This document shows positions 24,330 through 36,450 of a stretch of DNA of 64,000 nucleotides, one piece after another. The notes beneath the pieces were generated by a model that saw only the letters and a list, made by a program, of their open reading frames with translations, was not told where the DNA came from and searched no databases. The DNA is from Fasciola hepatica. Lineage: Eukaryota > Platyhelminthes > Trematoda > Plagiorchiida > Fasciolidae. The stretch is from NCBI GenBank assembly GCA_948099385.1, contig CANUEZ040000193.1, positions 7,390,501 through 7,454,500 on the forward strand. Direction: 5' to 3'. Each line of letters begins with the position of its first letter. The stretch's first letter is position 1. Made by a program: the position numbers and the translations under genes.

Positions 24330-24515
24330 CGTATACCTTTTATTAAAAGTGGTTTCCCCATGGATGTCCGTTGGATTGGAATGTCACAGCAGTAAATCAC
24401 TACATCTCAGAGCTCTTGGTGATGGGAGTTCATCATACAACAGAATGATTGGCTTGACATTGATGATCCGTCCAGTCTCAGCGATACAGGTCAGCAGTGA
24501 TTCATCTGTGAGAAA
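24330..24515 (-). pseudogene. BEL/Pao integrase fragment, short copy
   Basis: Almost identical to 43,098-43,287. On the minus strand it reads through the C-terminal part of BEL/Pao integrase: LTDESLLTCIAETGRIIN, then SPRALRCSDLLL, then a block like HSNPTDIHGET. These match the 'LTxExLxTxxxExExIINxRPL' and 'LTPxxLLLxxxp' blocks that follow the integrase catalytic core. It is cut cleanly at both ends (left at 24,329, right at the 220-bp repeat), so it looks like a copied fragment rather than an insertion of a whole element. Confidence 0.7.
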
Positions 24516-24522
24516 CTGACCA

Positions 24523-24743
24523 CCGCAGTTTTATGTTGCACCTATTTAGTTAATGCACTTTCACAGCTTCATCCAAACTAATCTGTTACTGTTGATTGAA
24601 CAGTCATCTTAAAAAGCATTGTGTTTTCTATCGATCATCAGTCTCATTGTACGTGTGGCGTTGTTCAAAGTGTCTTCTTAGTTGACTTATGACCTCACGA
24701 CCCAAGGTTGGAATTATGCCATCTCCGGAAACAATGACCACCT
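24523..24743. repeat. 220-bp direct repeat, right copy
   Basis: Partner of 23,643-23,862. It starts immediately after the BEL/Pao fragment. Confidence 0.85.
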
Positions 24744-24753
24744 CGGTAGCTCA

Positions 24754-25041
24754 CTATTGATCTTGTGTCATTTTGGGAATCAATTGTTGTACTATTGTTG
24801 TATGAAAAGACAAAATGTAAAATGCGCATAACGAGTAAGCGATGCTTGAGGTGATAGTTTGATAGGGAAAGGAGTTTTTATGTAAAACGTGCCTGCTCGA
24901 GTTCAGCATTGTTCCTGCCACATGTTTACTCTTCTGATCGAGGCTGACAGCTCGTTGCATGTCTGCTTCATTTCTCACTGGGACTGGTGTGTGACGAATT
25001 TCCACCACAGCACACGTGACTGTTGAACTTAATCGATCCAC
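24754..25041 (-). CDS. Unassigned minus-strand frame, possible exon
   Basis: A 95-codon frame with a protein-like stretch (VTCAVVEIRHTPVPVRNEAD followed by MQRAVSLDQKSKHVAGTM). Splice signals are not convincing, and I do not recognise a family. A second minus-strand frame follows at 25,071-25,268. Chance open frames cannot be excluded. Confidence 0.2.
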   Translation of the reverse strand: MDRLSSTVTCAVVEIRHTPVPVRNEADMQRAVSLDQKSKHVAGTMLNSSRHVLHKNSFPYQTITSSIAYSLCAFYILSFHTTIVQQLIPKMTQDQ

Positions 25042-25299
25042 AACATTCTCATTTCATATTTCCACAATACTCATCTGGCAGAAAAACCAGATAAGGTTTT
25101 CCCTAAAATACTAAAATCATTCCAATTTCTTAGAGATTCTTTTCTCGATAAAACATCATCATATACGAACAACATGTGACGAAAACAAACAAGATCAAAA
25201 CCAATGATTTCTTTTTCTTCCGCTTGACGACCAATGTAGTTCGTCTTCAGTTTATTAGCGGTAAACATTTTCCCCGATTCTGTTTATCGGTTGTTCTGA

Positions 25300-28200
25300 A
25301 ACTTAAACACGTATTTTTCGAATTATAAGCTCATTGATTCCTACAAAACTACAAATGGATAATGAATTTCTTTGCCATATATCAGTTCGTGTAATCAAAT
25401 GTATATTATGTATATTACCGGTATCGACGAGAAGATTTATATGTACTGAGAGCATTATGTGAGCTCACATATTTTCATATTATATGCATGACCAATTCGG
25501 CGGTGGGACACCCACAGCAATATCAAGTATTATCGACAATCTGTCACTGAAACTTGTAGTGGAGAATTACACGTGGTCCCAGTAGGTCAAGTGTATCGAG
25601 CTGGAAGACAGTGAATTGCTGTCTACTACAGAAACAACCGGCAGTCCAAAAATTCAAAGGACTGGTCTCCAATATGGTAATCAAATGTTGTAAACTACTC
25701 AACCATCACCAGCCATTCAGAAAACGCAATATTGTAAGAGCATTCTGGAACATAACGGTCCTCAAAACATTACAGTATGTGATAGTGTGTATGAAGTTTG
25801 GTAAAAAGCAGCGGGAAAGACTGAGATGCAAATCGACAGGAATAGGAAGAGTACTGCGTTGGAGCTACGCAGTGATTACTCCTCATGACAATACAATGAT
25901 AAAAGCCGAATGAAGTTTTACTATTTTCACAGTTTCGGTTTCAATGTTGCAGTTGTTATGGTTTCACGTGCAAACATCAATCATTTGAGAGTCATCAGGA
26001 TTGGTTTGAAAGCTGTCATCGACCTGATCTTGTGTCCAATATAAGCCAAGTGTTGTATTGTTGCGCTGCTGTTACTGTCAATATAAGTATCTTCTAGATG
26101 AATGCTCAAATTCATTTCGCGGTATTTAGATATAAAACCTTAAGTACTAACTCAAGATTCTTCTGTCCCTCAGATGGCCAATATATACAACCACTTTCTA
26201 TCTCATATGTGACTAGCAGGGTGAAACCTCCCCAACTCCATTAGAGTAAAAGTGATCATCATAATTCCATAGTATGATGGCCCATTCAGATCAAACCTTA
26301 CTGACCCACCGCAATGATTTTCAGTAATGCGTTACTGAAGACTATGTGCGGTCATGTTTATTGTTGGCACCAACTTGGTCAGAACTAGACACTGTGTGAG
26401 CAACTTTTATTAGCAACGTTTCACACACAAATAACTGAACGTCCCAAGTCACCAATACTGAAGCAAAACAGATTGTACTCATAATACCTTGCCGCACATA
26501 AATAATTAGGCCCAGCCTTTGAGAGACAGGCAACACCGGGATACACAAAACTGATACCTCGAACGGCAACGACACTCTTTATCACTACGGAATTCTTGAA
26601 CCGTCATCGCGAAACAAAACGGAGAAATTGAGCATTTTTTAGCGACGACCAGCACAAGCCTAATGAGGTCACCACTATTACCGTTTATGTTGTATGTTTG
26701 GAAGATTTTTCCGGAAAACTTCAAATGACCAGTCGGAAAGGCAAGAACACGATGGAAACTATTACCACGGAGTAAATCGAAAAATCCAGTTACTGGGCTA
26801 CTACACTGTGTTTCAGAAAGAATAGTCTTATGGATGGAAATGGCGTGTTTAAAATGCAGAAGAAAGGCGAATTTCTATAAACATGACTACATTTGATGGA
26901 AAACGAATTCAATCCCAGCGTAATCTCAGGTTTTTGTCATTCCGGTTCTACCAAGGACACATTTATTTGAAAATAATAAACGCGCTGTTATCATAAAATT
27001 TTATGAGTAACTGCATCACAAAGAGGTACAAAAATATATTTTATCGAAAATGTCAGCCCTGGAGTCATGTACAGGCATAGTTAGCAGGATCTTGATGCAG
27101 TGATTTAGCGGTTCGCATGAATACATGTAAGTGAAGGCAGATAAAACAAACTAAAAGTGTAATAACTAATGCATTCAGGATCGGCATCACAAAACAGCGT
27201 CAATCAGAAAACAAACGTGTTACTCACAGGAAGTTCAATGCTGATTTTTTGTCTCTCGTTGATTATTGTCAGCAGTTCCCTTATTAAACTTCGGAAGTCG
27301 GGAATTAGAAAACAAATAAACAAAAATTCTCAATTTCGACTTCTCAAACTGTTTTTTTCTTAAACCGCAATCACCGTATGGTAATAGTTACATATATACA
27401 GTGATGTTCAACAATTAAATTTGCATTGTTTACCTCTGCGAAAATAATTACGAGAACTTTCTTCTATCAAAGCACTGCAAGTTGAGAAATTCTGTAACAT
27501 TTTGAATCCCCGATTTGTTATTTTGTGTAAGCTAGAATTCAACGTTAGCAAGAGGATTATGTTTTATAACGTAACCAAATCTAGGTGTTGCGCTCCAGCC
27601 AAGTCGCATTTTTATTCAAGAACTTATCGACACTAGAGTTCTTCAGATTTAATATTTTGGGCTCGGTTTTTCTGCGCAACTGTTATTCACTTAAATCTAA
27701 CTTCACCAGCGTTTGGAACCAGAGTTCAACTTCTGGATCAAGTATTGAATTTAAACGGATTAAAGTGGCTGCAACATATGTTACACATGCCCACCGACAG
27801 ACTTTATCGGTGTATGCTGTTCACAGAAGTTATTATTTGCACGAAAAAACCGAATCCTATATAATAGAATAATTGAATTGCTTTTTGACACCGAAAAGGC
27901 CAACGCCGCGAGCAGAAGTCGAACAGGCAAGACTCCCGCACAGATGATTACCCTTCTGAGCAGGTGCCGCCAAGTTGCTCAGAATTTTGCAGTTTTTCAA
28001 CATTTACAACTCAAAGGTGACGAAATCATCCACTAATCAACGAGTGCCTGAAATCTGCCATCGAACACATAAGCGACGCAGTCAATATGGTCAGCATATT
28101 TACAACCAGGCAGATACCAACACCGTCAGTGAAATAGCTGCTCTCTCCCCGTACCCAATCCAAATTTATCTATTGAATCGCATGGGCATGTTCACCAGTC

Positions 28201-29750
28201 TGCATAGACAGAAATGGGAGACAAATATGTCACCAAATATTCAAATGTTCAAATTCCGTTATGACCTCAAAAGATGACGGATGGCCAGTTCACACCAATG
28301 ATGACATCTACGAAATCAAATGCAATCAGACCAGAAATTGGGCCACGTATAACTAAACAGAAACAGTATGTAAGTCCAGACAACTAGCGTAAATTCATGT
28401 GCAACATTACAAACATCAGATTATTCAGATATGCTGAGGCCCTTGTCATTCCTGAGCGTAAACCGAAACTGTGCAAACTGTGCGTGAATGTCCTATCAGT
28501 TTAGTCCCACGTTGGTGACACAATTTATTCCCCCCTCATTATTGTTGGCTCTTATCCCTTATTAGTGACCTCAGTCTTATCTCGGTGTCAACAGTTCCTT
28601 CACTGATGATAAATAACCACACTGACCGCAGTATACTCGTTTACAGATGCACGGCAATTGTAAAGGATGCATTGTAAAAGCCTGTTTTCGACTACTTTAT
28701 ACAAAAGTTTAGTGGACAGTCATTGCTTTCTATTATGGTGAAAGTTTGCCGGCAAATTTATGACACTTATTTTGTTGTTTGAGGTTCATGTTCTCACATG
28801 TTTGTGGATAAGCGCCATATACGAAATAGTAAATCTAATGAAGTTGTTATGCACACGCAGAGGAAATAAACCGAATAGACTTTGCATGTAATGGTCATCA
28901 AGTGGTAAGAGCATGTGGCCTAACAAGTTTGTTTAGAGTCCAACATTCCATTCGAAGCATGGATTTATTCAAAACTCTAAATTTTCATCTGAATTCCGAT
29001 AATTCCTTGATTTTGTTTCAACAGTAGGAGATGCGAACCAGGATTTTGCGATGAATTGCATCAAACCAAGATGCGAAGAACTAGAATCTTTCAGAGGATA
29101 CCTGGGCTTTCAACATTTTGTTCATAATAGCAGACGTTTCGCAACTGAAGCATCTATCAGCATCAGTGCAACCAGTGGATTTCCAAGTCATACAGTATCC
29201 CACCACCTGCCGCGTTTTGCTCTTATATTCACTTTATTTTACTTTTACGCTGCTAGTTCCTACAAGAGGATGAGCCAAGACGGCTTGTGCATGTCCTCAG
29301 CAGTACGTACGCGGTGTGTGTGTAGATGAACTGTTTATCAGGGCTCCTGGGAATTATATCCGAAGTGACGTCCCTAGCGTTATTACTCTATCAATACGTT
29401 CAACCTGTTCTTATGAAGGATTCCTTCACAGATGACCAACAGTATTGCTTCGTAAAATGACTCCTCATTTAGTATACACACTCAACTCACTAATAAAAAC
29501 ACAGCATCGTTGTTCCATACATGTTGGGAGTAATTAGTAGTGCACACCTGCCGAGTTCACTCTAGGAGTGGAAACAGAACCTGAGCAATCCGGGCTAACT
29601 CTCCCAACGATTTGATTCGCAACAACAACTTGTAAAAAACAACCATATCCCATGCCTCTACGAAGATTCGTTAAGTAAGACTGCTATTTATACATGTTTT
29701 GAAACCTTTTAAATGACGCCGAACATGAAAATGGTCAAGTGTCTCAGTGA
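25300..29750. other. No recognisable gene
   Basis: Short frames only; 25,611-25,913 and 27,975-28,277 (100 codons each) are the longest. A minus-strand cysteine-rich stretch near 26,520-26,640 (CRCRSRYQFCVSRCC) has no identifiable domain. No repeats shared with other parts of the window were noticed. Confidence 0.45.
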
Positions 29751-29759
29751 AGCTATGAA

Positions 29760-32700
29760 AACAGTGACAGAAAATTGCATCTCGTGCACTGAACTCCACC
29801 TGCGTTCCACCTACAGCTTCCGTCATGCAGGATACTGTTCTTGTGGTAAGAAGGGTTGTGTTTGCAAGGCTAGCCGCCAATCTAAATGAGCTGTCAGGAA
29901 TGCCACCTCATAGTATCCGGAAAGTGATGCTAATCCGGTATACACACTGGAGATTCCGAGTGAATCAAACCAATTCGTGTACAGATAAGTCCAGTTATAC
30001 TGTGGCTTGAGACTTCGATTCGTGTTCGATATCAGGAGCTGCTGGTCCATCACTCGGAAATCCGTATTCGACCTCATTCAGTTCAGCGTTCCCATACAAC
30101 ACACTGATGTGCTCATTCACGTTGTTACTCATCGTCGACTTCCACTTTTGCCCGAGACTAAATTTTCTGGTTCGTTTGAAAAGTGAATGTATCCTGATAC
30201 GTGTCCCGATTACCATAGACAGTCCCTTGATTTTAGTTTGGAAGCCCCGCGTACATTGAATCACTAGACAACAATTCGAAAGTCACTCAGTATTCCGGTG
30301 GATCAGGTTGTTCTCCAGCAGTTGATCGCACAATGCTTGAATAACGAAAGCGCCATGGCAGTTGAGCCCGCGAACTTGGGAGTGGGTGGTGATGCGGAGC
30401 TCCTGAAGCACTCAGTGTTGCCGTATGGTCAGATCGAAGGCGTTCTGAAGGTGCTTTCCCAAATGGAACAAGATTGTGTCATTGTGTGTGTCTCCATCCA
30501 CTTGAGTGACTCCGACTGTGTTGGCGATGATAAGTGATGGACAGACACTTCCAATTTGCAGTGACCACCGACTGTTCTTGAACCCCTGTTCAAAAAGACG
30601 CGCGGCAACCACGATGGATCCGCAGAACTGCCAGAAATGCATGCTCGGCAGAAAGTGTATCTCATAAATTGATCTGGCTGATGCATGTTCAGAAATTCCA
30701 CTGCACTCGGAATAGCAACTATAACCAACCATGTAAAGTCCATGGCTTTTTCTCCAATATAATTCTTTGCCATTCCGTATGCATTTGTCATCCAGGATAT
30801 TTCAGGCCGGCAAAGACAATGTGATCCGTGGTATTAATGGGATGATGACATATCAGAAGGGAAAGCTGATTTCTGGTTCCCCATAAGAAAGAACACTACT
30901 GCCGATTGTGACAGCTGCTGAGGAGATTTATGGAATAAAACGTATGGAAAAAGCGGAAATTTGGTTTCACCAAAACAGATTTCCTAGGCTTCGCCCCCAA
31001 TTCAAACGGATATCGACCCGATCCCGATATTTCCAAAACAGTGATCGTCAACTAGTCACCAAAAAATCACGAGAAATTACGATCGATTTCTGGATGCTCG
31101 CAGGGCTACTTCAGATTCATTCCCAATTCTTTGACGTGAGCCGAACCTTTTTTTCTGGCCCATTCATCCGATGCAGAGCAGCGAAACAAGCAATTTGGAA
31201 AAAAAAGCACGTGGTCTTGTTTAGAATATCGTTCGCCGACCGATACTAATCTCGTTCGCGCCGTCTGAGTGGACCACACGGATCACCGACTCGTCCAAAT
31301 TGGCGATAGGTGCACATCGGACTGAAGTTTACAATTGTCACCGACCACCAAAGTAATCAGCTCTCATTTGATGCAGATAAATTCGTCTCCCATTCCAGGG
31401 CTGCTGTGACTCAACGACGAAGCATTACCTGAGCTGCCTAAAACTACGACGTCCTGCATCGATAAGGCAAAACTGTCATGAAGACGCATTTTCTGGAACA
31501 AATACCATTTCATTACTGCGACCGCTCTCATGTTCACGTCAAAATTGAGGTAGCAGAATAAAGGATGCTACTCTTCGGTGACTTCAGCGATCAGAAATGG
31601 GTGGCGACCCGGACTGAAGCGGAATTTTCTTCACTTTTTTGTACTGTGAGTGGAATTAAGTATCCATCTTGATGGTGTCGAATGCTGAGGTGACCAACTT
31701 GAATTCCATTTCCATTTCACAAGTCGGGTTTGGTTCAACTGATTTTAGGCCATTTGGGTGTGAATAAAATGAAGCCACCGGCTTGACAGATTTTTCGGTA
31801 GCCGGAATTGGATGCAGACATTTGCACTTTGGCAATGAACCCGTGGTCCGACAGCAAGGGGTTCACTGACTCATTGTTCAGATGTCCAGAATTGTTCCTG
31901 ATTAGTTTGCCAAACAACTCGTTAGTAATGCAGAATTAACGGAAGCACCTCAGCCGAGAAGCAACTCGTCGAGCACTCGTCACCGAAAATGGATCGTAGT
32001 TCTACGAGGCGGAGCTGAAAATTAGCTTGAGAAAATCGAATGTTGCCATTTGTGTACAGCGCCAAACCACCCGTGCTCTAACGGTGCATCAGAAACCTTG
32101 GTGCGCTTCGTGAAAAGTGCCCTATCATCAGGGATTGCGAGAACGTTGCCCGACTTGGAGGTGTTCCTGGACAGTTTCCTGTTGCAATACCGAGACGCAG
32201 TGCACACGACCACCAGGGAGATTTCAACCGTTCTGTTCAGGTCCTGATAACTACGGTCATCGTTGACATGTCTTGATTCCGGAAACCTCGCATTAGATCA
32301 GTAGCAACAAATTAACTTCGGGGATCAGTTGCAGATAACTTGCTCAATCGATGGTCGAGATTACGTAGGTGGGTGATGAATCGGTGCACCGGCGCCACAT
32401 CAGTCAAATCCATTTCAAATGGTGACCGCCAACGTGGCCAATCACACTGCTGAGACGACCGAAGATCCAGATGGTGACCGTGTTGATGACTGGGATCCAT
32501 TTATTCTTCCAACCAAAACGACGGCTATAGCCGCCGAGCCAAAGCTACCAGCTTGAGTTCGGAGATCAGTGCGACTGGAGATCACAATAACGAGGAGCAC
32601 CTGAAGGAGGACAGATGGGATGATTCAGTGAGCATCAAACGTGATATGGCCAAGTATATTTCCATAGCTACGCTCGCGTTTATGTTCCTTAACCGATTAG

Positions 32701-33050
32701 GATTGCCGTGGACGGGTACAGGTAAGCCCACTCTGATTGATCAAATCCTAACCTGCTTGCTTCATCATTTATACAAATCAGTTCTGGAATAGAGTTATCG
32801 TGCTATTTCGCAGCCTGGGCATCCTTGCCATTTTGGATTATGTGGTTTCGAGTGGGAGCTAATTTAACACAACCTACCAGCTTGTGCATAGCGAATAACA
32901 TAAGAAAATGTAGCTCTCTTTCTTGTTTGACGTGAGAATAATCATTTATCTTGGCAATCATAATAGAGATTTGTTGAAAATCAAGGTGTTGTTGAGTTCT
33001 ACATGATGCAGAACTATGTGAATCAAGCGGCTTTGGTTCAGCATAAAAAG
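29760..33050 (+). pseudogene. Gypsy-1 LTR retrotransposon remnant, copy B (gag knuckle to integrase)
   Basis: Domains appear in the normal Gypsy order. 29,836-29,875: zinc-knuckle-like YCSCGKKGCVCK with the conserved His changed to Cys. 30,411-30,690: RT N-terminal part. 30,690-30,900: palm region (LPFRMHLSSRIFQ). 30,990-31,130: LGFAPNSNGYRPDPDIS and LRSISGC, the 'YLGF ... LRSFLGL' block. 31,320-31,480: RNase H start (FTIVTDHQ). 31,745-31,860: integrase HHCC zinc domain (HLGVNKMK). 32,050-32,250: integrase C-terminal core, APNHPCSNGASETLVRFVKS then LLQYRDAVHTTT. Stops and frameshifts occur in most domains. Only one copy of each domain is present and no LTR pair was found by eye. Confidence 0.8.
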
Positions 33051-33059
33051 CCAAAGAGC

Positions 33060-33760
33060 TGAACGGGATGGACTACTTAAGCCAAAGATGAAATCATGAC
33101 TGGCAGGTCAATGGGAAACATCGGGTTCTAACCACTGTGCCCGAGGAGAAGACACTCCAGTGAATGAAAAAGGGAGAAACAATTCACCGATCTGAAAAGC
33201 TTCACTTGATGGACGTAGAAGTAGCGTACCCCGGTTTTATATCTACGACGAGAGATCATCGCACATCATTGAACTGCTATCACCAAACTAATCTTGGAAT
33301 CCTTCGACCCAAAAGATGTTATCCCTTCCACGTTTCGCTTTCTCTATTGGATGCATGGTGATTATGACTGAATCCAAAGAGTGGATCGGTAACAAAGCAC
33401 CATCGAAGACAAGGCCGAATACTTGCACAATCAGACCTCACGCAACAGACCAGAAGAAGTTCCTCCACCGATTTCTTCGGCTATTTTCTTGTGTTTGGTA
33501 GCGCCCCACTATGTTCTGGTTCAAAGTTCCCAAATAAAAGTCCGTTCTGTCTTATGGGTAGTCGCCAAGATTGATATACCCGAAAATCTCCTTCGTCAAT
33601 TTCGGGAAGCAAAGTTCTTATTTATCTGGCCTTTACCTGTCTCATCCCAATTCTGAATAGATATGATTAGCCGAAATGAGTCGTAACCGTGAACTTCTAA
33701 CTGTTGGTACCGGTAACAAATAAGATGCAAGAAAAAACAGAACCGATGTTCATTGTGTCG
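33060..33760 (+). repeat. Non-coding spacer shared with block A
   Basis: Counterpart of 7,380-8,060. No coding motif. Confidence 0.5.
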
Positions 33761-34560
33761 TCGAAACACGCATCAAATACCTTACTTCAGTGTTAACACT
33801 TCGCTCACCAGCTATGAACTGGGCTTCCCGTTTCACTCTTCGCACTCCGGATCATTCGATGTCTAGTGCTTGTGGTAAGGCTGGCGTTGATATCGTACGC
33901 GGCATTAAGACTGAGCGTGCACTGCTCCACTGGATTCCAATGACCAGTCGTCTATGTGCTAAACGAGTGAACGGTTCTATACATGTAAACATCACTAGAC
34001 TGAAGAGTTCATGCCTGTTTGTCGTTTATGTGCATGCCCAAATGACTGCAACTCGTCTGAGGCTAAAGATGAATACTACCATGATTTGTATCCATTGTTC
34101 TTTAGCATGCGTTCAACGGACATCATGGATGTTGTTTGTGAATTCTGTGTTCAAGTTGGGAGCCTAGAAGAGACGAAGAGGAATAAAGGAAACCGTTTCG
34201 ACATTTCAACCGATGGAACCGATAACGGTAACCGACTCATTCAACTATGTCCTGACCATGGACTATTCCTAGCGAATACAAATTTCTGGCACAATAAGCT
34301 CCACCGAGTAACCTGGCACGCTGCTGCGTCTCCACATCTTTGCACTGAGATCGACCATATTGCTCCTAGTTTCGCCTGGCACGGATCAACTCTAAACTGT
34401 TGATCATTTTGGTCCCCATCTGTTGCCAATAATCACATAGTTGTCTGTGTGAATTCGAATCTACCTCTCGACGGTTGCCGCAAATACATCAAAGATGAAA
34501 ATCCTCGTCGGCCACTACTTGACGATGTTAAAGGATCTGCCTCAAACCAGAAATATTGTG
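33760..34560 (+). pseudogene. LINE-2 APE endonuclease remnant, copy B
   Basis: Better preserved than copy A. 33,790-34,000 gives SRFTLRTPDHSMSSACGKAG and KTERALLHWIPM. 34,011-34,403 is open for 130 codons with NGNRLIQLCPDHGLFLANTN, HRVTWHAAASPHL and EIDHIAPSF, the endonuclease C-terminal half. The expected DFNxxVG box reads EFCVQVGS at about 34,140, so a catalytic residue is lost. The element is interrupted at about 34,560 by Gypsy-2. Confidence 0.7.
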
Positions 34561-36450
34561 AAAATCAAGACTATCAATTCCTGTTTTGTTTCCCTGTACT
34601 CTCTCAGTTATAGTACATAATGGTACCCTAAATGATACTGCCCAGATGAAAATCTGAGCTGCGTTCAATGCAACTGTGATGTTCCTGCTCATCATTTGTT
34701 TTGTGCAGTGTTCAGTCTGTTCAATCCATTTGATTCCACATGTGACGTCACTTAAAAGATTCAAACAATGATTGCATCTGAAATGAAACTCATATGTAAG
34801 TTCTCAATCCCAACCGGCTGTCGACTGCATTGAATGTTACTTTAGTTCGTATTTGGCCCGAAACCATTTGGGCGATGCGAAGAAAACAATGTTTTTCTTT
34901 CATTCCATTTGCCGAAATGCATACAATCTCAAGAGAACATCGTCTTTCCAGGATCCTACCATCGGTCTGCTACACGACAAGTTAAGAATTATCATTTTGT
35001 AGCATTTCATCTTAGTCATTTTCACTGCTGCTGGGAGAGCCATATAGAACAGCCTCACTTGACTTGAAAACCGATCCGTTCGTGACTTCATTCTTCAGCT
35101 GGAGACACAGGCAGCGGAGTGCGACTAAGGTTCGACATGGGAACATCAACTGTGCAATCGCTTGATTGTAGGAATCAACCTTCCAGTTGGGAACAGAGGC
35201 TGTTGCTCGCAACTGATCAGACCCTTCATCACGTTAGCCGAATTCGTGAAAAGTATCGGGAAATAAATGCTGTTTCGGAGTCCACACTGTTCAATTCTTC
35301 CAAGAATCAAGCAGTTTGGCACACCCAAATTTGCCTCATTTTATCAGGCCGATACGTTGTCGTGGCAATCAGCTCCACTTGAGCGATCGATTCGTTCGAA
35401 ACCTGGCCATAAAAGTTCCGATTTTGGCAAGTGTATTTCATATGGTCAGTGACGTCGTTGTTTCACATGTCCCCGTCGACAAGCTATGTGTTTTGTCTGT
35501 GGTAAGTTTGGTCACATTGATAGTGCTTGTAGCAGCAGCTCACCATATCGACAGACGATCCCCTCAGCATCATCTGTCACTTCTCTTCTTCCTACCAGAT
35601 TGTCGACAATAGCATTAGCCCACTTTTCAGAGAACGTTCCACATATTAACCACGAATGGCATACTTCACAGGAATAACAACACATTTTTTGTTGACACCG
35701 GGAGTTTAGAATCCATCATTTCACCTAAAGCTATAAATTGCGTTTATCCCATCGATAAGAATAATCCTACCAGTGTGACTATTCCAGGGATTACTGGATA
35801 CAAGCTCCCATATTTCGGTTCTTGTATGGTTCTAATTCACCATCAAGCAATGCAGTCTGTGTGAGAGAGGAATTACTGGCTATGTGTAGTCGTCTGACTG
35901 GGCCACACCAGTTCCGTGAGAGGATCACAACGGCCTGCCCACATCGAAAGAACAGCTAATCACTAACAGCGGCTTTTACACAAGGTACGTTCAAGAAGTT
36001 CAAAGTGACTTCCTTGATCAGTGCTCCGCGAGGCGATGAAGCGGGTACATGGAGACTATTTTGGATCCTTCTTGGTTAAGTGCTGCCCTCCTGTGATCAT
36101 TGATGCTTTTTCCCGCTGATCAAAGGAATATTGAACATCTTCACCTAATGCTGACTTCACACAGACTACGCTCAGAAAACGATTCAACAGAGGAGGAATT
36201 CTGCTTGTGCCAGTTACTGACAGTGGCACCAATTCAGCTGCTTAACTCTCGGATAATTGGCTAAAAGTTCTTGGTTGGAAAGTAAAACACACTGCTCTTC
36301 GTCACCCGTAGTCTAATTGTCTAGCAGAGAACTTTGAATGAAATTTGTTTTGTGATTCTTCATACATTATTCAAACCTGGTCTTGCCATTGACAGTCCAT
36401 TAGATATCACAACTGTCCACCGAGTTATCGACGCCCAGTATCCAGTTAAG
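34560..36450 (+). pseudogene. Gypsy-2 LTR retrotransposon inside LINE-2, copy B (gag knuckle, protease, integrase; no RT)
   Basis: 35,489-35,530 encodes a perfect CCHC knuckle, CFVCGKFGHIDSAC, preceded by a second cysteine pair. After a frame change, 35,685-35,861 encodes the aspartic protease start FFVDTGSLESIIS with the DTGS active site (35,694-35,705), open for 59 codons. Only about 180 bases later (36,045 on) the integrase core begins: HGDYFGSFL then VIIDAFSR, VTDSGTNSAA with the second catalytic Asp at 36,219, and LRHP...SNCLAENFE with the Glu. RT and RNase H, normally about 1.5 kb between protease and integrase, are missing. It splits LINE-2 into an endonuclease half and an RT half, which shows insertion into that LINE. 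A different lineage from Gypsy-1, judged by knuckle and integrase sequence. Confidence 0.75.

Noticed and set aside
23643..24743. The 220-bp repeats as LTRs of a small LTR element
   Set aside because: No TG...CA termini, no primer-binding site, and the enclosed sequence is an exon-like frame plus an antisense integrase fragment.
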